Positions 9,706 through 24,700 of a DNA stretch of 64,000 nucleotides are shown here, piece by piece. The first letter of the stretch is position 1; each line of letters begins with the position of its first letter. Both the position numbers and the translations under genes were made by a program. The notes under the pieces were generated by a model, which saw only the letters and a list, made by a program, of their open reading frames with translations, was not told where the DNA came from and searched no databases. The DNA lies in contig NZ_CP019426.1 of assembly GCF_009834515.1 (NCBI RefSeq), positions 4,905,001 to 4,969,000 on the forward strand. Direction: 5' to 3'. The stretch is from Pseudomonas sp. R84 (GTDB lineage: Bacteria; Pseudomonadota; Gammaproteobacteria; Pseudomonadales; Pseudomonadaceae).

Positions 9706-9870
9706 GTTCTCAGGGCGGGGTGCAATTCCCCACCGGCGGTAATTGCGTGCAACGCGCATAGCCCGCGAGCGCTTGGCGACGAACCCGACTTCGGTTGAGA
9801 TCGGCGGCAAGGTCAGCAGACCCGGTGTGATTCCGGGGCCGACGGTCATAGTCCGGATGAAGAGAGAACG
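9706..9870 (+). promoter_or_regulatory. FMN riboswitch (RFN element)
   Basis: The conserved RFN core can be read directly: AGGGCGGGGTGCAATTCCCC, ACCGGCGGTAAT, GCCCGCGAGCG, then GGTCAGCAGACCCGGTG and GACGGTCATAGTCCGGATGA. GTTCTC (9706-9711) pairs with GAGAAC (9864-9869) as helix P1. FMN binding normally lowers expression of the riboflavin gene downstream. It ends about 105 bases before the lumazine synthase start. Confidence 0.95.
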
Positions 9871-9974
9871 GGATTAACGCCAAAGGGCCGTCCGCGCGAT
9901 GTTGTGCGTGTGCGCACCCTTGAATCCCTTTCGATTCATAACGCCCTGTTTTTCACACAAACAGGAGTCAGAAC

Positions 9975-10484
9975 ATGCAACCCACCGCTATCGACAGCAA
10001 AAGCAAACACCCTCATGGCGAGCGCGTCGCGTTCATCCAGGCCTGCTGGCACAAGGAAATCGTCGACCAGAGCCGTAAAGGCTTCGTCGCCGAAATGATC
10101 GCACTGGGTTATCAGGAATCGGACATCGATATCTTCGAAGTCGGCGGCGCCTTTGAAATGCCCCTGCACGCCAAGTTGCTGGCCAAGACCGGTCGTTACG
10201 CCGGCATCGTCGCCGCAGCCCTGGTCGTGGACGGCGGCATCTACCGTCACGAGTTCGTCGCTCAGTCGGTGGTCAGCGGCCTGATGCAGGTCCAACTGGA
10301 AACCGAAGTGCCGGTGTTCTCGGTATCCCTGACGCCGCATCACTTCCATGCTGGCGACGAGCATCAGAAGTTCTTCTTTGAGCACTTTGTGCACAAGGGT
10401 CAGGAAGCGGCGCGGACTTGCGCGGATACGCTGCAAAAAGTTCGGGCGTTGCGTCGTACAGAGCCGCGTGCTGTAGCGGTCTGA
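9975..10484 (+). CDS. ribH: 6,7-dimethyl-8-ribityllumazine synthase, RibH2 type
   Basis: A 169-residue lumazine synthase, which joins the ribityl-aminopyrimidine to dihydroxybutanone phosphate in the penultimate step of riboflavin synthesis. The pattern VAFIQACWHKEIVDQ, EVGGAFEMPLHAKLLAKTGRY, GGIYRHEFVAQSVVSG (catalytic His) and VSLTPHHFH resembles Brucella and Mesorhizobium RibH2 more than the usual gammaproteobacterial RibH. An FMN riboswitch precedes it, supporting a role in flavin supply. GGAGTCAGAAC before the ATG serves as the ribosome binding site. It is probably a second lumazine synthase gene besides the housekeeping one. Confidence 0.9.
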   Translation: MQPTAIDSKSKHPHGERVAFIQACWHKEIVDQSRKGFVAEMIALGYQESDIDIFEVGGAFEMPLHAKLLAKTGRYAGIVAAALVVDGGIYRHEFVAQSVVSGLMQVQLETEVPVFSVSLTPHHFHAGDEHQKFFFEHFVHKGQEAARTCADTLQKVRALRRTEPRAVAV

Positions 10485-10522
10485 TAGCCCATGGGTGAGG
10501 CCTTGGGCCTCACTCTTTCCAC

Positions 10523-10612
10523 TGTGGGAGCGAGCTTGCTCGCGAAAGCGGACTGACAGCCAACTCAAATGTTGAATGTCAGATTGCATTCGCGAGCAAG
10601 CTCGCTCCCGCA
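10523..10612. repeat. REP pair
   Basis: Inverted pair of the gtgggagcgagcttgctcgcg type between the convergent ribH and astE genes; it may act as a bidirectional transcription barrier. Confidence 0.88.
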
Positions 10613-10640
10613 GGGTTATATGTCGAAACCGAAACTGGGG

Positions 10641-11651
10641 TCAGGCGAGATTTTCGTCGGTGGTCGGGACGATCAGGATGCCCGCGCGCAGGCCGTTCTT
10701 GACCTTCGGATTGGGGAAAATGATCCTCGCGCCCTCTTCCTCGATGATCCACCGGGTATTGGCCAGATCCTCGGCCAGCACGTAACCCACCTCCAACTCT
10801 GAAAAGTTTTCGATGTCCTGCGGCAGGTTCAGGCGGAACGCATCACTGTGCTTGATGATTTCCCGGGCGACGCTGAACAGTTGCAAACCATCCAGCTGCG
10901 CTTCAGCCATCTCTGGCTCAGTACCTTCGATGATCTGCTTCAGACGGGTTTCCAGCAGCGAAACGTTAACCCCGTCGTTCTGCCCGAATGGCCGCGCCTT
11001 GCCCAGTTCCAGCGTGAAAGCCTCGGCACCGAGCTTGTCGTAGGTGTACGAGCTGAACACGATCGACGGTTTGTTCTGCAACAGCACCGCTTCCATCCCG
11101 GCAGCGCGCAGACGTGCCAGTTCAAGACGCGAATGCTGGCGACCCTCCCTCCACGGATACAGCGCGAACTGCTCGATCTTCGAGCCGCGAATCGCCGTGT
11201 GCAGGTCGTAGTGCAGACGCTGGCGATCCGGCAGGCTGAAGAAGCTCGCCGCCAAACGTTCCAGCTCACAGGCACGCAGCGCTTCTGAGCCACTGCTTTG
11301 TTCATGACGGCCGTTGAACAGCCGATTGACGTCCTGCTCGACGAAACGCTCGCCTTTGCGAATCGCTTCCGGGTTGCCGAACAAGAACAGAATACGTGCG
11401 CGCGGTTTCAAATCGCCGCGAGCGATGTCGTGGAGCAACCGATCGAGCAACTCGATTGGCGCTGTTTCGTTGCCGTGGATGCCTGCCGACAGCAGCAGGT
11501 CCAGGCCATTGTCGCGCGCTTCCGGTGGCCGGACTTCCAGCGCACCTTCGCTCAACCAGCGCATGCGCACGCCTTCGACAGTCAGTTGAGTCTTCTCCGC
11601 CGGTTCGCGGCCGGCGAGGGTCAGTTCAAGCAGTTTGCCGAGGGCGAGCAT
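10641..11651 (-). CDS. astE: Succinylglutamate desuccinylase
   Basis: A 336-residue zinc hydrolase, the last step of the arginine succinyltransferase pathway (N-succinylglutamate to succinate plus glutamate). Zinc ligands are visible in [13 protein letters not shown] (HxxE) and [11 protein letters not shown] (His). AAGGAA precedes the ATG at 11651. It is the final gene of the cluster, 12 bases after the small gene upstream. Called aruE in P. aeruginosa. Confidence 0.95.
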   Translation of the reverse strand: MLALGKLLELTLAGREPAEKTQLTVEGVRMRWLSEGALEVRPPEARDNGLDLLLSAGIHGNETAPIELLDRLLHDIARGDLKPRARILFLFGNPEAIRKGERFVEQDVNRLFNGRHEQSSGSEALRACELERLAASFFSLPDRQRLHYDLHTAIRGSKIEQFALYPWREGRQHSRLELARLRAAGMEAVLLQNKPSIVFSSYTYDKLGAEAFTLELGKARPFGQNDGVNVSLLETRLKQIIEGTEPEMAEAQLDGLQLFSVAREIIKHSDAFRLNLPQDIENFSELEVGYVLAEDLANTRWIIEEEGARIIFPNPKVKNGLRAGILIVPTTDENLA

Positions 11652-11663
11652 AGAGCGGTTTCC

Positions 11664-11954
11664 TTAGTGATCGTGATTGCAATCCGGGCCGTGCACGTGG
11701 TCTTCGTCGTCGCCGATGTCAGCCGGTTCCATTTCCAGTTGCAGACTTACCAGATTAGTCGCCAATGGGCGCAGCAGCAGGTTGGCGTACTCGGCATCAC
11801 CTTCTTCAACGTCCACGCCGATCAGCAGTTGGCCGCGGCCGTCCTGCTGGATCCACAGCTCTTTGCCTTGCCACATGACCGCGACGCGGGTGCAGGAAGT
11901 CTCCAGTTGCGTGCCGTCGGTGTCTTCAAGGATCAGCTGCAGGGAATCGCTCAT
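11664..11954 (-). CDS. Small conserved protein of the arginine catabolic operon, histidine/aspartate-rich tail
   Basis: A 96-residue protein of unknown function. It has a compact domain (LQLILEDTDGTQLETSCTRV... ELWIQQDGRGQLLIGVDV) and an acidic, His/Cys-rich tail DDEDHVHGPDCNHDH that looks able to bind a metal. As I recall, P. aeruginosa has a corresponding uncharacterised gene (PA0900) between aruB and aruE. Start 11954 (MSDSLQL) was preferred over an upstream in-frame ATG at 11996. It lies 57 bases after astB and 12 before astE, so it is surely cotranscribed. Confidence 0.8.
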   Translation of the reverse strand: MSDSLQLILEDTDGTQLETSCTRVAVMWQGKELWIQQDGRGQLLIGVDVEEGDAEYANLLLRPLATNLVSLQLEMEPADIGDDEDHVHGPDCNHDH

Positions 11955-12011
11955 GTTTTTACTCTCTTGGGGAGACAAGCCGCGCGCCGCGTTCAAGCAA
12001 CACGCCGGCCA

Positions 12012-13358
12012 TCAATTGATCTGGAATGGATAAACCGCGCCCAGTTTAAGGATTTGCGTCAGTTCATCCAGTGCCGTCCGGCATTCAAGCAGCAATTGCG
12101 GATCCGCCAGATCGGTTTCGCTCAAGCGGTCGCGGTAGTGCTTTTCAACCCATGCGGTCAACGAACCGTACAACGGTGGCGTCATGATAACCCCTGGGTT
12201 GACGGCTGCCAGTTCAGTTTCGTTAAGCGCGACGCGCAGTCGCAGGCACGCCGGGCCGCCGCCGTTCTGCATGCTTTGCTTGAGATCGAAAACTTTCACT
12301 TCGCGGATCAGGCCGCCCGAGCTGGTCAGGCTTTGCAGGTAAGCCCAAACGCGTTCGTTGGCCTGACACTCTTGCGGCACGATCAGCAACATCGAGCCAT
12401 CAGGACGCGACAGCAACTGGCTGTTGAACAGGTAGGAACGTACCGCGTCATCCACGGTGACTGCCGAACGCGGCACACACACGGACTGGAAGTTGCCGCC
12501 GACTTTGGCCAGCTTGCTTTGCAACTCGGCCAGCATCTGATCGGTCTCGAGGAAGGCGTCCTCGTGATAGAACAAGACCTCGCCATTGCCCACGGCGATT
12601 ACGTCGTTGTGGAACACGCCCTGATCGATCACGTTCGGGTTTTGCTGGGCGTAAACCACGCCCTCCTCACGCAAACCGTGCAGACGCACTACCGCTTGCG
12701 ACGCTTCGAGGGTCTGGCGCGCCGGGTACTTTTGCGGCGCAGGGAAACGGTTGTCGAAGGCACTGCGACCGAACACGAAGAACTCGACGCCCGCCTCGCC
12801 ATATTCACGGCAGAAACGTGTGTGGTTGGCCGCGCCTTCGTCACCGAATTGCGCTACCGCTGGCAATGCCGCGTGATGGGCGAAGTGCTGCTGATTGGCG
12901 AACATCGCGCCGAGCACACGGCTGGTGGTCGGGTGCTCGATGCTGCGGTGGTATTTGCAGTTGAGGTTGGCGGCGGTGAAATGCACGCGGCCATCAGCGG
13001 TATCGGCACTCGGGCTGACCGTGGCGGCGTTGGCCACCCACATGCTCGATGCCGAGCAACTGGCGACCAGCAGCGGCATGGCTTCTTTGGCGGCGCGCTC
13101 GATCACTTGCGCATCGGTACCGCTGAAACCCAGACGGCGCAGAGCGGCCACGTCCGGACGTTCCTGCGGTGCCAGCACACCTTGCTGAAAGCCCATTTCC
13201 ATCAGCGCTTTCATTTTCGCCAGGCCTTGCAGCGCCGCTTCCTTCGGATTCGAAGACTGCTGGCTGTTGCTCTGGGAGGCAACGTTGCCGTAGGACAGAC
13301 CACCGTAGTTATGGGTCGGCCCCACTAGACCGTCAAAATTGACTTCATAGGATTTCAT
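12012..13358 (-). CDS. astB: N-succinylarginine dihydrolase
   Basis: A 448-residue enzyme converting N-succinylarginine to succinylornithine, ammonia and CO2. It starts [22 protein letters not shown], the family signature, and carries the catalytic cysteine region [12 protein letters not shown]. The length is that of the family. GGAG precedes the ATG. A REP pair separates it from astD upstream, the only large gap in the astD-astB-astE portion. Called aruB in P. aeruginosa. Confidence 0.96.
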   Translation of the reverse strand: MKSYEVNFDGLVGPTHNYGGLSYGNVASQSNSQQSSNPKEAALQGLAKMKALMEMGFQQGVLAPQERPDVAALRRLGFSGTDAQVIERAAKEAMPLLVASCSASSMWVANAATVSPSADTADGRVHFTAANLNCKYHRSIEHPTTSRVLGAMFANQQHFAHHAALPAVAQFGDEGAANHTRFCREYGEAGVEFFVFGRSAFDNRFPAPQKYPARQTLEASQAVVRLHGLREEGVVYAQQNPNVIDQGVFHNDVIAVGNGEVLFYHEDAFLETDQMLAELQSKLAKVGGNFQSVCVPRSAVTVDDAVRSYLFNSQLLSRPDGSMLLIVPQECQANERVWAYLQSLTSSGGLIREVKVFDLKQSMQNGGGPACLRLRVALNETELAAVNPGVIMTPPLYGSLTAWVEKHYRDRLSETDLADPQLLLECRTALDELTQILKLGAVYPFQIN

Positions 13359-13427
13359 CAGCGAGGCTCCACGAGAATCTGTTGTTATAGGCTTCAGTAA
13401 CTATTCTTTTAGACCGAGGCGCGGCCT

Positions 13428-13490
13428 TCGCGAGCAAGCTCGCTCCCACAGGGAAATGCAGTCCAATGTGGGAGCGAGCCTGCTCGCGAA
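13428..13490. repeat. REP pair inside the ast/aru cluster
   Basis: Two REPs in tail-to-tail order within the 138-base gap between astD and astB. Its flank ttagaccgaggcgcggcc and inner spacer are repeated almost exactly at 48.77 kb. Confidence 0.88.
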
Positions 13491-13496
13491 TGGCCG

Positions 13497-15988
<2,492 letters not shown>

Positions 15989-16039
15989 GCTATCTCCTCA
16001 AACGGGCCGCTTTCGCCACCCGTGAAACTCGCTAAGGCG

Positions 16040-17059
16040 TTAAACCGCCACCAGGCGCACGCTGGCACCTTCACCGACGCCCAAGGCTTCGGCCGCTTCC
16101 AGATCCAGAGTCACCGGTTTACCCGGCGCGTAATCCAGTTCCAGCAGCACCGCGCGGTAATCCTGCAACTGCGCGTTGGCCACCAGATACTGACGCCCGG
16201 CACCTTTGACCGGCTCGCCGATCTTCACTGGCACCACGCGGCTCTGGGCGATCGAACGGATCCCCGAAACGCGCGCATGCAGGGTCGGGCCACCGTCGAA
16301 AATGTCGATGTAGTGATCGGTCTCGAAGCCTTCGCGCATCAGGATGTCGAAGGTAATCTGCGCACGCGGGTGCACCTGGCCCATCGCCTCTTGGGCGGAA
16401 TCCGGCAGCAGCGGTACGTAGATCGGGTAATGCGGCATCAGCTCGGCGAGGAACGTACGGCTTTTCAGCCCGCACAGACGTTCGGCTTCGGCGTAGTTGA
16501 GGTCGAAGAAGTTGCGACCGATCGCATCCCAGAATGGCGAGTCGCCGTTCTCGTCGCTGTAACCGACGATCTCGGTGACCACCGAATCGGCGAAACGCTC
16601 CGGGTGGCTGGCAACGAACAGCAAACGGCCACGGGAGTTGAGTTCCGACCACGGCGAACCGACCAGCTCGCGCTGCACGTAGAAACTGGTCAGCAAGCTA
16701 TTGCCGGTCAGGTCGTGGCACTGCGAAAGCACGTGGATCTTGTTGTGAATCTTCAGCTCGCGCGAAGCGTGGACGAAGGTCTCGTTGCGGAAGCTGTAGA
16801 ACGGCTCCGAGTAACCGGCCGAAGCGACGATGGCCGAGCAGCCGACCAGTTTTCCGGTGGTGGAATCTTCGAGGACGAAGAAGTAGCTCTCTTCACCGTT
16901 GAAACTCACTTCGGCAGCGAACGAGGCTTCGCTCGCGGCAATCTTGTCGCTCAGACGTTCCACGTCATCCGGCAAGGAAGTGACACCAATCGGGCTGTCC
17001 GCAGCCAGACGCTGTACCTCGCCCAGATCAGCCATTTGCGCGGGGCGCATCACCAGCAT
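16040..17059 (-). CDS. aruF: Arginine/ornithine N-succinyltransferase, alpha subunit
   Basis: A 339-residue paralogue of the downstream AstA-type subunit, aligning along its whole length: SPFWDAIGRNFFDLNYAEAE, HYDHF-like DHYIDIFDGGPTLHA and the GQVHP segment are shared. In P. aeruginosa AruF and AruG together act on arginine and ornithine. AAGGAG eight bases before ATG 17059 supports the start. Confidence 0.95.
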   Translation of the reverse strand: MLVMRPAQMADLGEVQRLAADSPIGVTSLPDDVERLSDKIAASEASFAAEVSFNGEESYFFVLEDSTTGKLVGCSAIVASAGYSEPFYSFRNETFVHASRELKIHNKIHVLSQCHDLTGNSLLTSFYVQRELVGSPWSELNSRGRLLFVASHPERFADSVVTEIVGYSDENGDSPFWDAIGRNFFDLNYAEAERLCGLKSRTFLAELMPHYPIYVPLLPDSAQEAMGQVHPRAQITFDILMREGFETDHYIDIFDGGPTLHARVSGIRSIAQSRVVPVKIGEPVKGAGRQYLVANAQLQDYRAVLLELDYAPGKPVTLDLEAAEALGVGEGASVRLVAV

Positions 17060-17120
17060 GGTGTCACTCCTTTTCTCTTATCAATTCACAGAAAAATAGC
17101 CGGGCCTACATGGAGATCAA

Positions 17121-17209
17121 TGTAGGAGTGAGCCTGCTCGCGATTGCGGTCTGTCAGAAACCAATGAGTCGACTGACACACCGCAATCGCGAGCAGGCTC
17201 ACTCCTACA
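17121..17209. repeat. REP pair inside the aru cluster (gtaggagtgagcc variant)
   Basis: Inverted pair with the tgtaggagtgagcctgctcgcg variant, placed between aruC and aruF in a 214-base gap. Confidence 0.88.
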
Positions 17210-17273
17210 GTTGATCTGGTCCGGCATAAAATTTTGATCGACGCCTGAAAAACTCCAGGCGTCGAAGGGTCTA

Positions 17274-18593
<1,320 letters not shown>

Positions 18594-18623
18594 TTATAGC
18601 GCAAACCCCGGATTTTCCCGGGT

Positions 18624-18639
18624 TTACGGCAATGCGACA
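18624..18639 (-). promoter_or_regulatory. Candidate ArgR half-site upstream of aruC (distal)
   Basis: Minus-strand TGTCGCATTGCCGTAA matches TGTCGC-N8-AA, 51 bases from the proximal match. The partner half-site expected 21 bases away is poor, so this is a candidate only. Confidence 0.4.
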
Positions 18640-18798
18640 TATAGCGTCGCAAAGGCGCAGTTTACCGGGCGCCGCCGATTTGCGGCAGGTTGCTGAGAAT
18701 ACCAATTCAACCCCGCGACAAAGATATAAATATGTACCGCACAAGGGGGGCCATTTCCTGATTTGCTGCGCGTTCTTCTCAACGCCAAGGAATGGCCC

Positions 18799-21700
18799 AT
18801 GCATCCGTCTCAACGACACCCACCGGCAGCCTCGACCGCCACGAGTGACGCGCAGCATCACGATGATCATTATCTGCCGCTGAAAAAAGCCCTGCCCGAC
18901 TGGCTCGGTAACATTTCCACAGGCCGGCGCGAGGCACTCGGAAACACCCGGCCGCAGGCGTCCGCCGCGATTCAGGCTGCTCCGACCGAAAGCCATCAAC
19001 AGATGAAGACCCTCAACGCCGCGCACTGGGTCGCGCAAAGCAAAGTCGACCAGAGCCTGGAACACCTGCAGGACGCCAGCGCCTTTGCCGAACCGTTGCT
19101 CAAACAACAACTGAAAGACTGTTTCGGCCTGGACCTGGATGTGCGCAACACCTTTGTGCGCCTCTACATTCCCGCGACCACACCGTGGTTCCCGATCACC
19201 ACGGGCGCCCGCGTCTGGACGGTGTCACTGCTGGATGCCGCGCTGCATAACTTCGAAGAAAAGGAAACCTCCGAAAACGCCTTCGAAGCCGAATCGACCT
19301 ATACGAACCGTCCCTCGGCAACCGGTCAGTTCGAGACCTTGCCGGCGCTCAAATCCACACTGAGCATTCCAGCCTTCACCCGGTTGTGTCGCAGTCTGGA
19401 TCTCGGCGCCCGCTATAAAACCCATCTGGAAGACAACCTTGGTTATTCCGATCCGATGGTGGCCTCCGTACTGCGCGGAAAAATAGACGACAGTCAGAAA
19501 GCCGCGATGAAAGCCGCACTGCAATGGGCGCGGATGAATCACGATGTCTCGGAAAGTTATTTTCGCTTGATCGACGCCGTGATCGACGGCATGACCGGGC
19601 TATATATCAGCGGCGCGCAGGTAAAGAGCCATGACATGGGAATGCTGTGCGCGCCGCTCACCGGTATCGTCGTCTTTGCCCCCGACCTGTATGTGTCGCG
19701 AGACCCGGCACGGGTGGTGGCCTATGTCCCGGACGACCCCGAACACCCCTTCAAGGAATACGCCTCGACCTACGAACTGTTTGTCGAACTGACGCGCCAG
19801 TTGCGCTCGAAAGACTATCAACAGTTTTTCAGCCGCTTTGTGAACCACGAACATCGCGGGTTTTTCTTCAGCACCCTCAACAGCCGCTTGACGCAGATGA
19901 CGTGGCATCCGCCGGAGCCCGGCAGTTCGCTGCCCGCGTGGCGCGAAACCCCGGTCGAGCGGCCGGACCTGCAAACCACCCTGACGCCGTTCCCTGACAA
20001 TCTCTGGCAACACCTTTATCAAGCGAAACTGAACAAGATCTTCAATGACGCCCGGGTGATCGCCGTGCCCACCTCCGTAGTGGACCAAAAGGCGCGCTGG
20101 GCGTTCTGGGATTCAGTAAGCAACATCCTCTCGAGCATTGTTCAGACCGCCGCGCTGATCGTCGCGCCGTTTGTGCCGGTACTCGGTGAAGCGATGATGG
20201 CGTACATGGCCTATCAAATGCTCGACGAAGCCTTCGAGGGCATCATCGAGTGGGGCCAGGGCCGCACGACAGAAGCCTTCGAGCACTTGATGGACACCGT
20301 CGAATCGCTGATCCAACTCGGCATCTTCGGCGTGGGCGGTGCGATTGGTGCCGGCGAATTTCGCAAGGTCCTGCCCAAGGAGGTGGTCGCATTCATCGAT
20401 CGTTTCAAGCCTGTGCAATTGAGCAACGGCGCAACCCGCTACTGGGATCCCGATCTGACCCGCTACCAACACACAGCGGTGCCCGATGCCGGCTCAATGC
20501 CCAACGAACTGGGTTTGCACACGCATCAAGGCAAACAACTGCTGCCACTGGAAGACGCCCATTTTGCCGTGAGCGAAAGTGCGATTCCCGGCCAATACAT
20601 CATCGAACACCCGACTCGACCCGACGCCTACCAACCGACGGTGCGGCACAACGGCGCCGGTGCCTGGCACACCGAAATGGAACAACCACTGGCGTGGGAC
20701 ACCGACACGGCGCTGCGACGAGTCTCCCCTGCCATCGATACGTTCTCGCCGACCGAGCGCGAGACCATTCTTCGTGTCAGTGGCGTCAATGACGATGCCG
20801 TGCGCAAGATGCATGTCGATCAACAAACACCGCCGCCGCTGCTGGCCGACAGCATCCAGCGCTTCAAGATCGATCAACAGCTGCAACGCTTCATCGATCA
20901 GCTCGACAGCAACGTGGCCGAACAATACCGGCGCGCCGATCCGGTGACGCAGCTGCAACTGCTGACGGAACACGGTCGCTGGCCGAGCAGCCAGCGCCTG
21001 CGTCTGGCTAATCAACAGGGCGAACTGCTCTGGCAATCTTCGGCGGACGAATCCTTGCCACTGATCGAGCTTCGCCAGGACAGCCTGATCGATGGCGACC
21101 TGCTCAAAACCCTGCTTGCGTCCCTCGACGAGCAACAAACCAAAGCCCTGCTCGCAGAATCCTTCGGCGGGCCAATGCCTTCACTCGATGTCCGTAGTCA
21201 GACCTTGCGCCAACAACTGGCCCATCTCGCCCGCCGCCATCGCAGCTCGATGTTCGAATCGCGCTATCAGGCCCTGCAGCACATTGACGACCCGTTGGCC
21301 CAAGCGCTTGTCAGCCACGATCCATCACTGCCGGCGAGCATCACTCGCGAACTGCTCGACACTGCCACTGGCAGCGAGCTGATGCAGATCAACGAAGGTG
21401 AACTGCCACCGCGCCAGCAGGCACTCCTGCAACGGGCGCAACAGGAGGTGCGCGTTACCCGCGCTTACGAGGGGCTGGCGCTGAAGTCCGTGAGCAATGC
21501 CGATTCCGACTCTCTGGCGCTGCACAGCCTCAAGTTACTGCCGGGCTGGAGCGGCGATGTGCGCATCGAAATCCGCGACGGTCGCTATGGAGGCCGCGTA
21601 CTCGACAGCATCGGACGCGAAGATGCACCCGCACAGAAAGTGCTGGTGCGCCAATCGGACGGTCGCTATCAGCCCTTTGACGACCGCGACCAGGAACTGC

Positions 21701-24700
21701 ACTCGGCCACGGATTTTTACTCCAGCGTTTTGTACGCGCTACCCGATGGCGAGCGCCGAAGTCTGAATATGCAGATCGGTCAGAGCGACCTGCTGCAGTC
21801 GGCGATCCGCGAGCGAACACTGGCACGCAATGAACTGCGCACCGTAATGTTCGAGACGCCAATCCTTCAGCCTGCGGTGGACACGCTACGCCTTGAGGGC
21901 TTCGGCGATCAGCGACTGAGTACCCCCAGGCGCCTTGAAGATGCCGACTTTTTTGAAGCGGGCGAACTCGGTGCGGTCGGCATCGAACATCAGGACAACC
22001 TGATGACCACCGGCCAGCGCATCGTCAGCCCCGAGGAGCGTGTGCAGGAAGTTTTTCGAGGCTTCTCCGCTGAGGAAGCACGAAATTACGTGGCTGCTTT
22101 TCAGAATGATCCGGCCGCACTCAACGTTGAACTGGCCAGGCGTCGCAATGAACACATGAAGCTCAGCGATGATCTGCGTCGCTGGGAAATTGATGTCCCG
22201 GCCAACGATCCGGTCAGTGGCCTGCCGTTGACCTACATCGAGCGCCGGGCAGCCCTGCAGAATCGCGCCCGACTCAGGGACGCACTGTTGCGTTGCTGGC
22301 GCAGACAGACCCGTGGCCCCGCCGGCTACATGTTGCAGATCGCCGAACCGATCCTCGGTGACTTGCCCGTACTGGAGGCGGATTTTGGTCACGTCTCGAT
22401 GCTCTCCATAAACGGCAGCGCCAGCACCAGGGCTGTGGATGCGTTTTTGCAACGCTTCCCGAGCATGCTGTATCTGGATGCGCAAAATCTCAACCTGCCG
22501 AATCTGCCCCAATCCGTGAGTGCCATGCCCAATCTGCGTCAGTTGATCCTGCGCAACTGTGGCATCCGCCATTCGGCGGCCAACCAGACGTTGCTGGCGG
22601 CATTGCCCCATCTCTCGCTGCTGGATCTGCGCGGTAATGCCTTGGGTACGCCCCCGGACATCAGCGCACTGCCATCGCTGCGTCACCTCAATCTGTCGAG
22701 AACGGGCATTTCCACAGTGCCTGCCAACATGCTCGATCATCCGCGCCTGATCACCGCGAGTTTCGAGGGCAACAACATCACGGAAATACCGCCGCCCTTT
22801 TTCAATCTGGCCAGCTCTCTCAGTGACGGTTTCGGGTTTGCCGACAACCCGCTGACGACAGCCACTCGGGAGAAGGTCAAAGCGTTCTATAACCACACCG
22901 GAAAACACTTCGGGGTACGACCGGAGTCTGCAGACATCGAGCGCGCCGTGGCATTGTTTCCGGCACTCAACGCTGATCAGGCCAGTGATCTGCTGTATCG
23001 GTTGCCCGGCACCCTGTTCGAAGGCCGATTTCAACTCGCCCGCTGGGAGGTCGAACTCAGCCATCTGAGAACCGAACTGGGTACCTGGGCCGAGCGGATT
23101 CCGGCGCTCGAACCCATTTTCAGGCGGCCGTTGACCGTCGATGAACAAGCCTCCGAGCGCAATGCCAGGAACGCATTCCGGGAAACACTGGAACAGTTCT
23201 GGCGCAGCAGGTCGGCCTCTGTCCGGCAAAGCGAGCTGGTAGCGAATCTGGACTTTATGGGCGACATGCCCATCCTCAGCGCCAACTTCGACCATGTCTC
23301 CCGCTTGCGGCTCACCGGTAACAAAAATATTTCGGCCTTGCTCCCGTTCATGCAGCGCTTCAAGCACCTGAACACATTGGAGTTGCATGCCTTCGACCTC
23401 GAACCGATTGCGCTGTCATCGATCAAAATGCCGCGGCTCAATGTGCTGGAGCTCAACGATTGCGGTGTGGTGCTGACCCCGGAAAATCAGGCGACACTGG
23501 TCTCGCTCAACAACCTGCATACGCTGGACTTGAGCAACAACCCGCTGGGGACTTTCCCCGACCTTAATCAGTTGCCTGAACTCACCTACCTCGACCTGTC
23601 CAATACCGGCATCAACGTAGTACCCGAAGGGCTGACCAGCCACCCGAATTTGCGTACCGCCATCCTCAGCGGCAACCGTATCAGCGAAATACCCGATGCC
23701 GTGTTTGATATGCCGGCCAATCAGAGCGATGGCCTGGACTTCTCCGACAACCCGCTGACCCGTGAAACGCACAACAAGATAAAGACCTATTACCGACGCA
23801 CCGGACTCGACTTCGACGTGCGCGCTGATGAGAGCGATATCGCCCTTATGCGTCAGCTGTTTCCGTCGCTGGACGAGCAGGAGGCCAGCGATGTGTTCTA
23901 TGACTTGCCGGGCACCTTGGCGGATGGCCGGACTCAGCTCATGCAATGGCGTGCCGAACTTAACCAGATGACCACCGACCTGACCTTGTGGGCGCCCCAA
24001 GTGCCGAGCACCCACCCTGTCACCGGCGAAATCCTCACAGCCATCGAGTTGTTCGATCAGTACGCTGCCCGGTCCGAGTTCGGCCAACAACTGGAACGGT
24101 TCTGGCGTCACCGCTATGGTGAGTCGGGTATGCGCGCCGACTTCTTCGAGGCTGACCTGCGGTTCTTTGGTGAATTCCCCCGACTGACAGCAGATTTCAG
24201 CCATGTGTCGGGCGTAAAGCTCAAAGGCAACAACGCCATCGGTGCACCCGAGGCATTCATCGATTTGTTCGTCAACACACGGGAACTGGAACTGCAGCAA
24301 TTCCCGCTGAATGAAATCCCCCAGGCAGTGGCCCGACTGTCAACGCTCAAGGAACTCTCCCTGCCCCGCTGCGGCATTACCTTCAACGCAGTCGACCAAA
24401 GCACCCTCTCGACGCTGCGCAGTCTTGAACTGCTGGACCTGAGCCACAACCCACTGACAATGGCACCCGACCTCCGGCTCTTCCCCGCCATGCGTGACAT
24501 TCTGCTGACCAATACCGGCATTCCCGCCCTGCCCGATGGCATCGCCGATCACCCGAACCTGAAAAACGCGCTGCTGAACGGCAACCGCATCACCGACCTC
24601 CCCGAGCAGTTTTTCAGCCTCGACCTGGACCTCGCCGATGGACTCAATCTGGGTAACAACCCGCTGTCCCTCGCCGCTCGCGAACGCATCAAAACCTATT

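Noticed and set aside
11298..13328. Long open frame antisense to astB, the small gene and astE
   Set aside because: Same reason; the minus strand carries recognised enzymes with ribosome binding sites.
21886..23388. Open frame antisense to the LRR gene
   Set aside because: It mirrors the repeat structure of the LRR gene and has no family signature or start signal.
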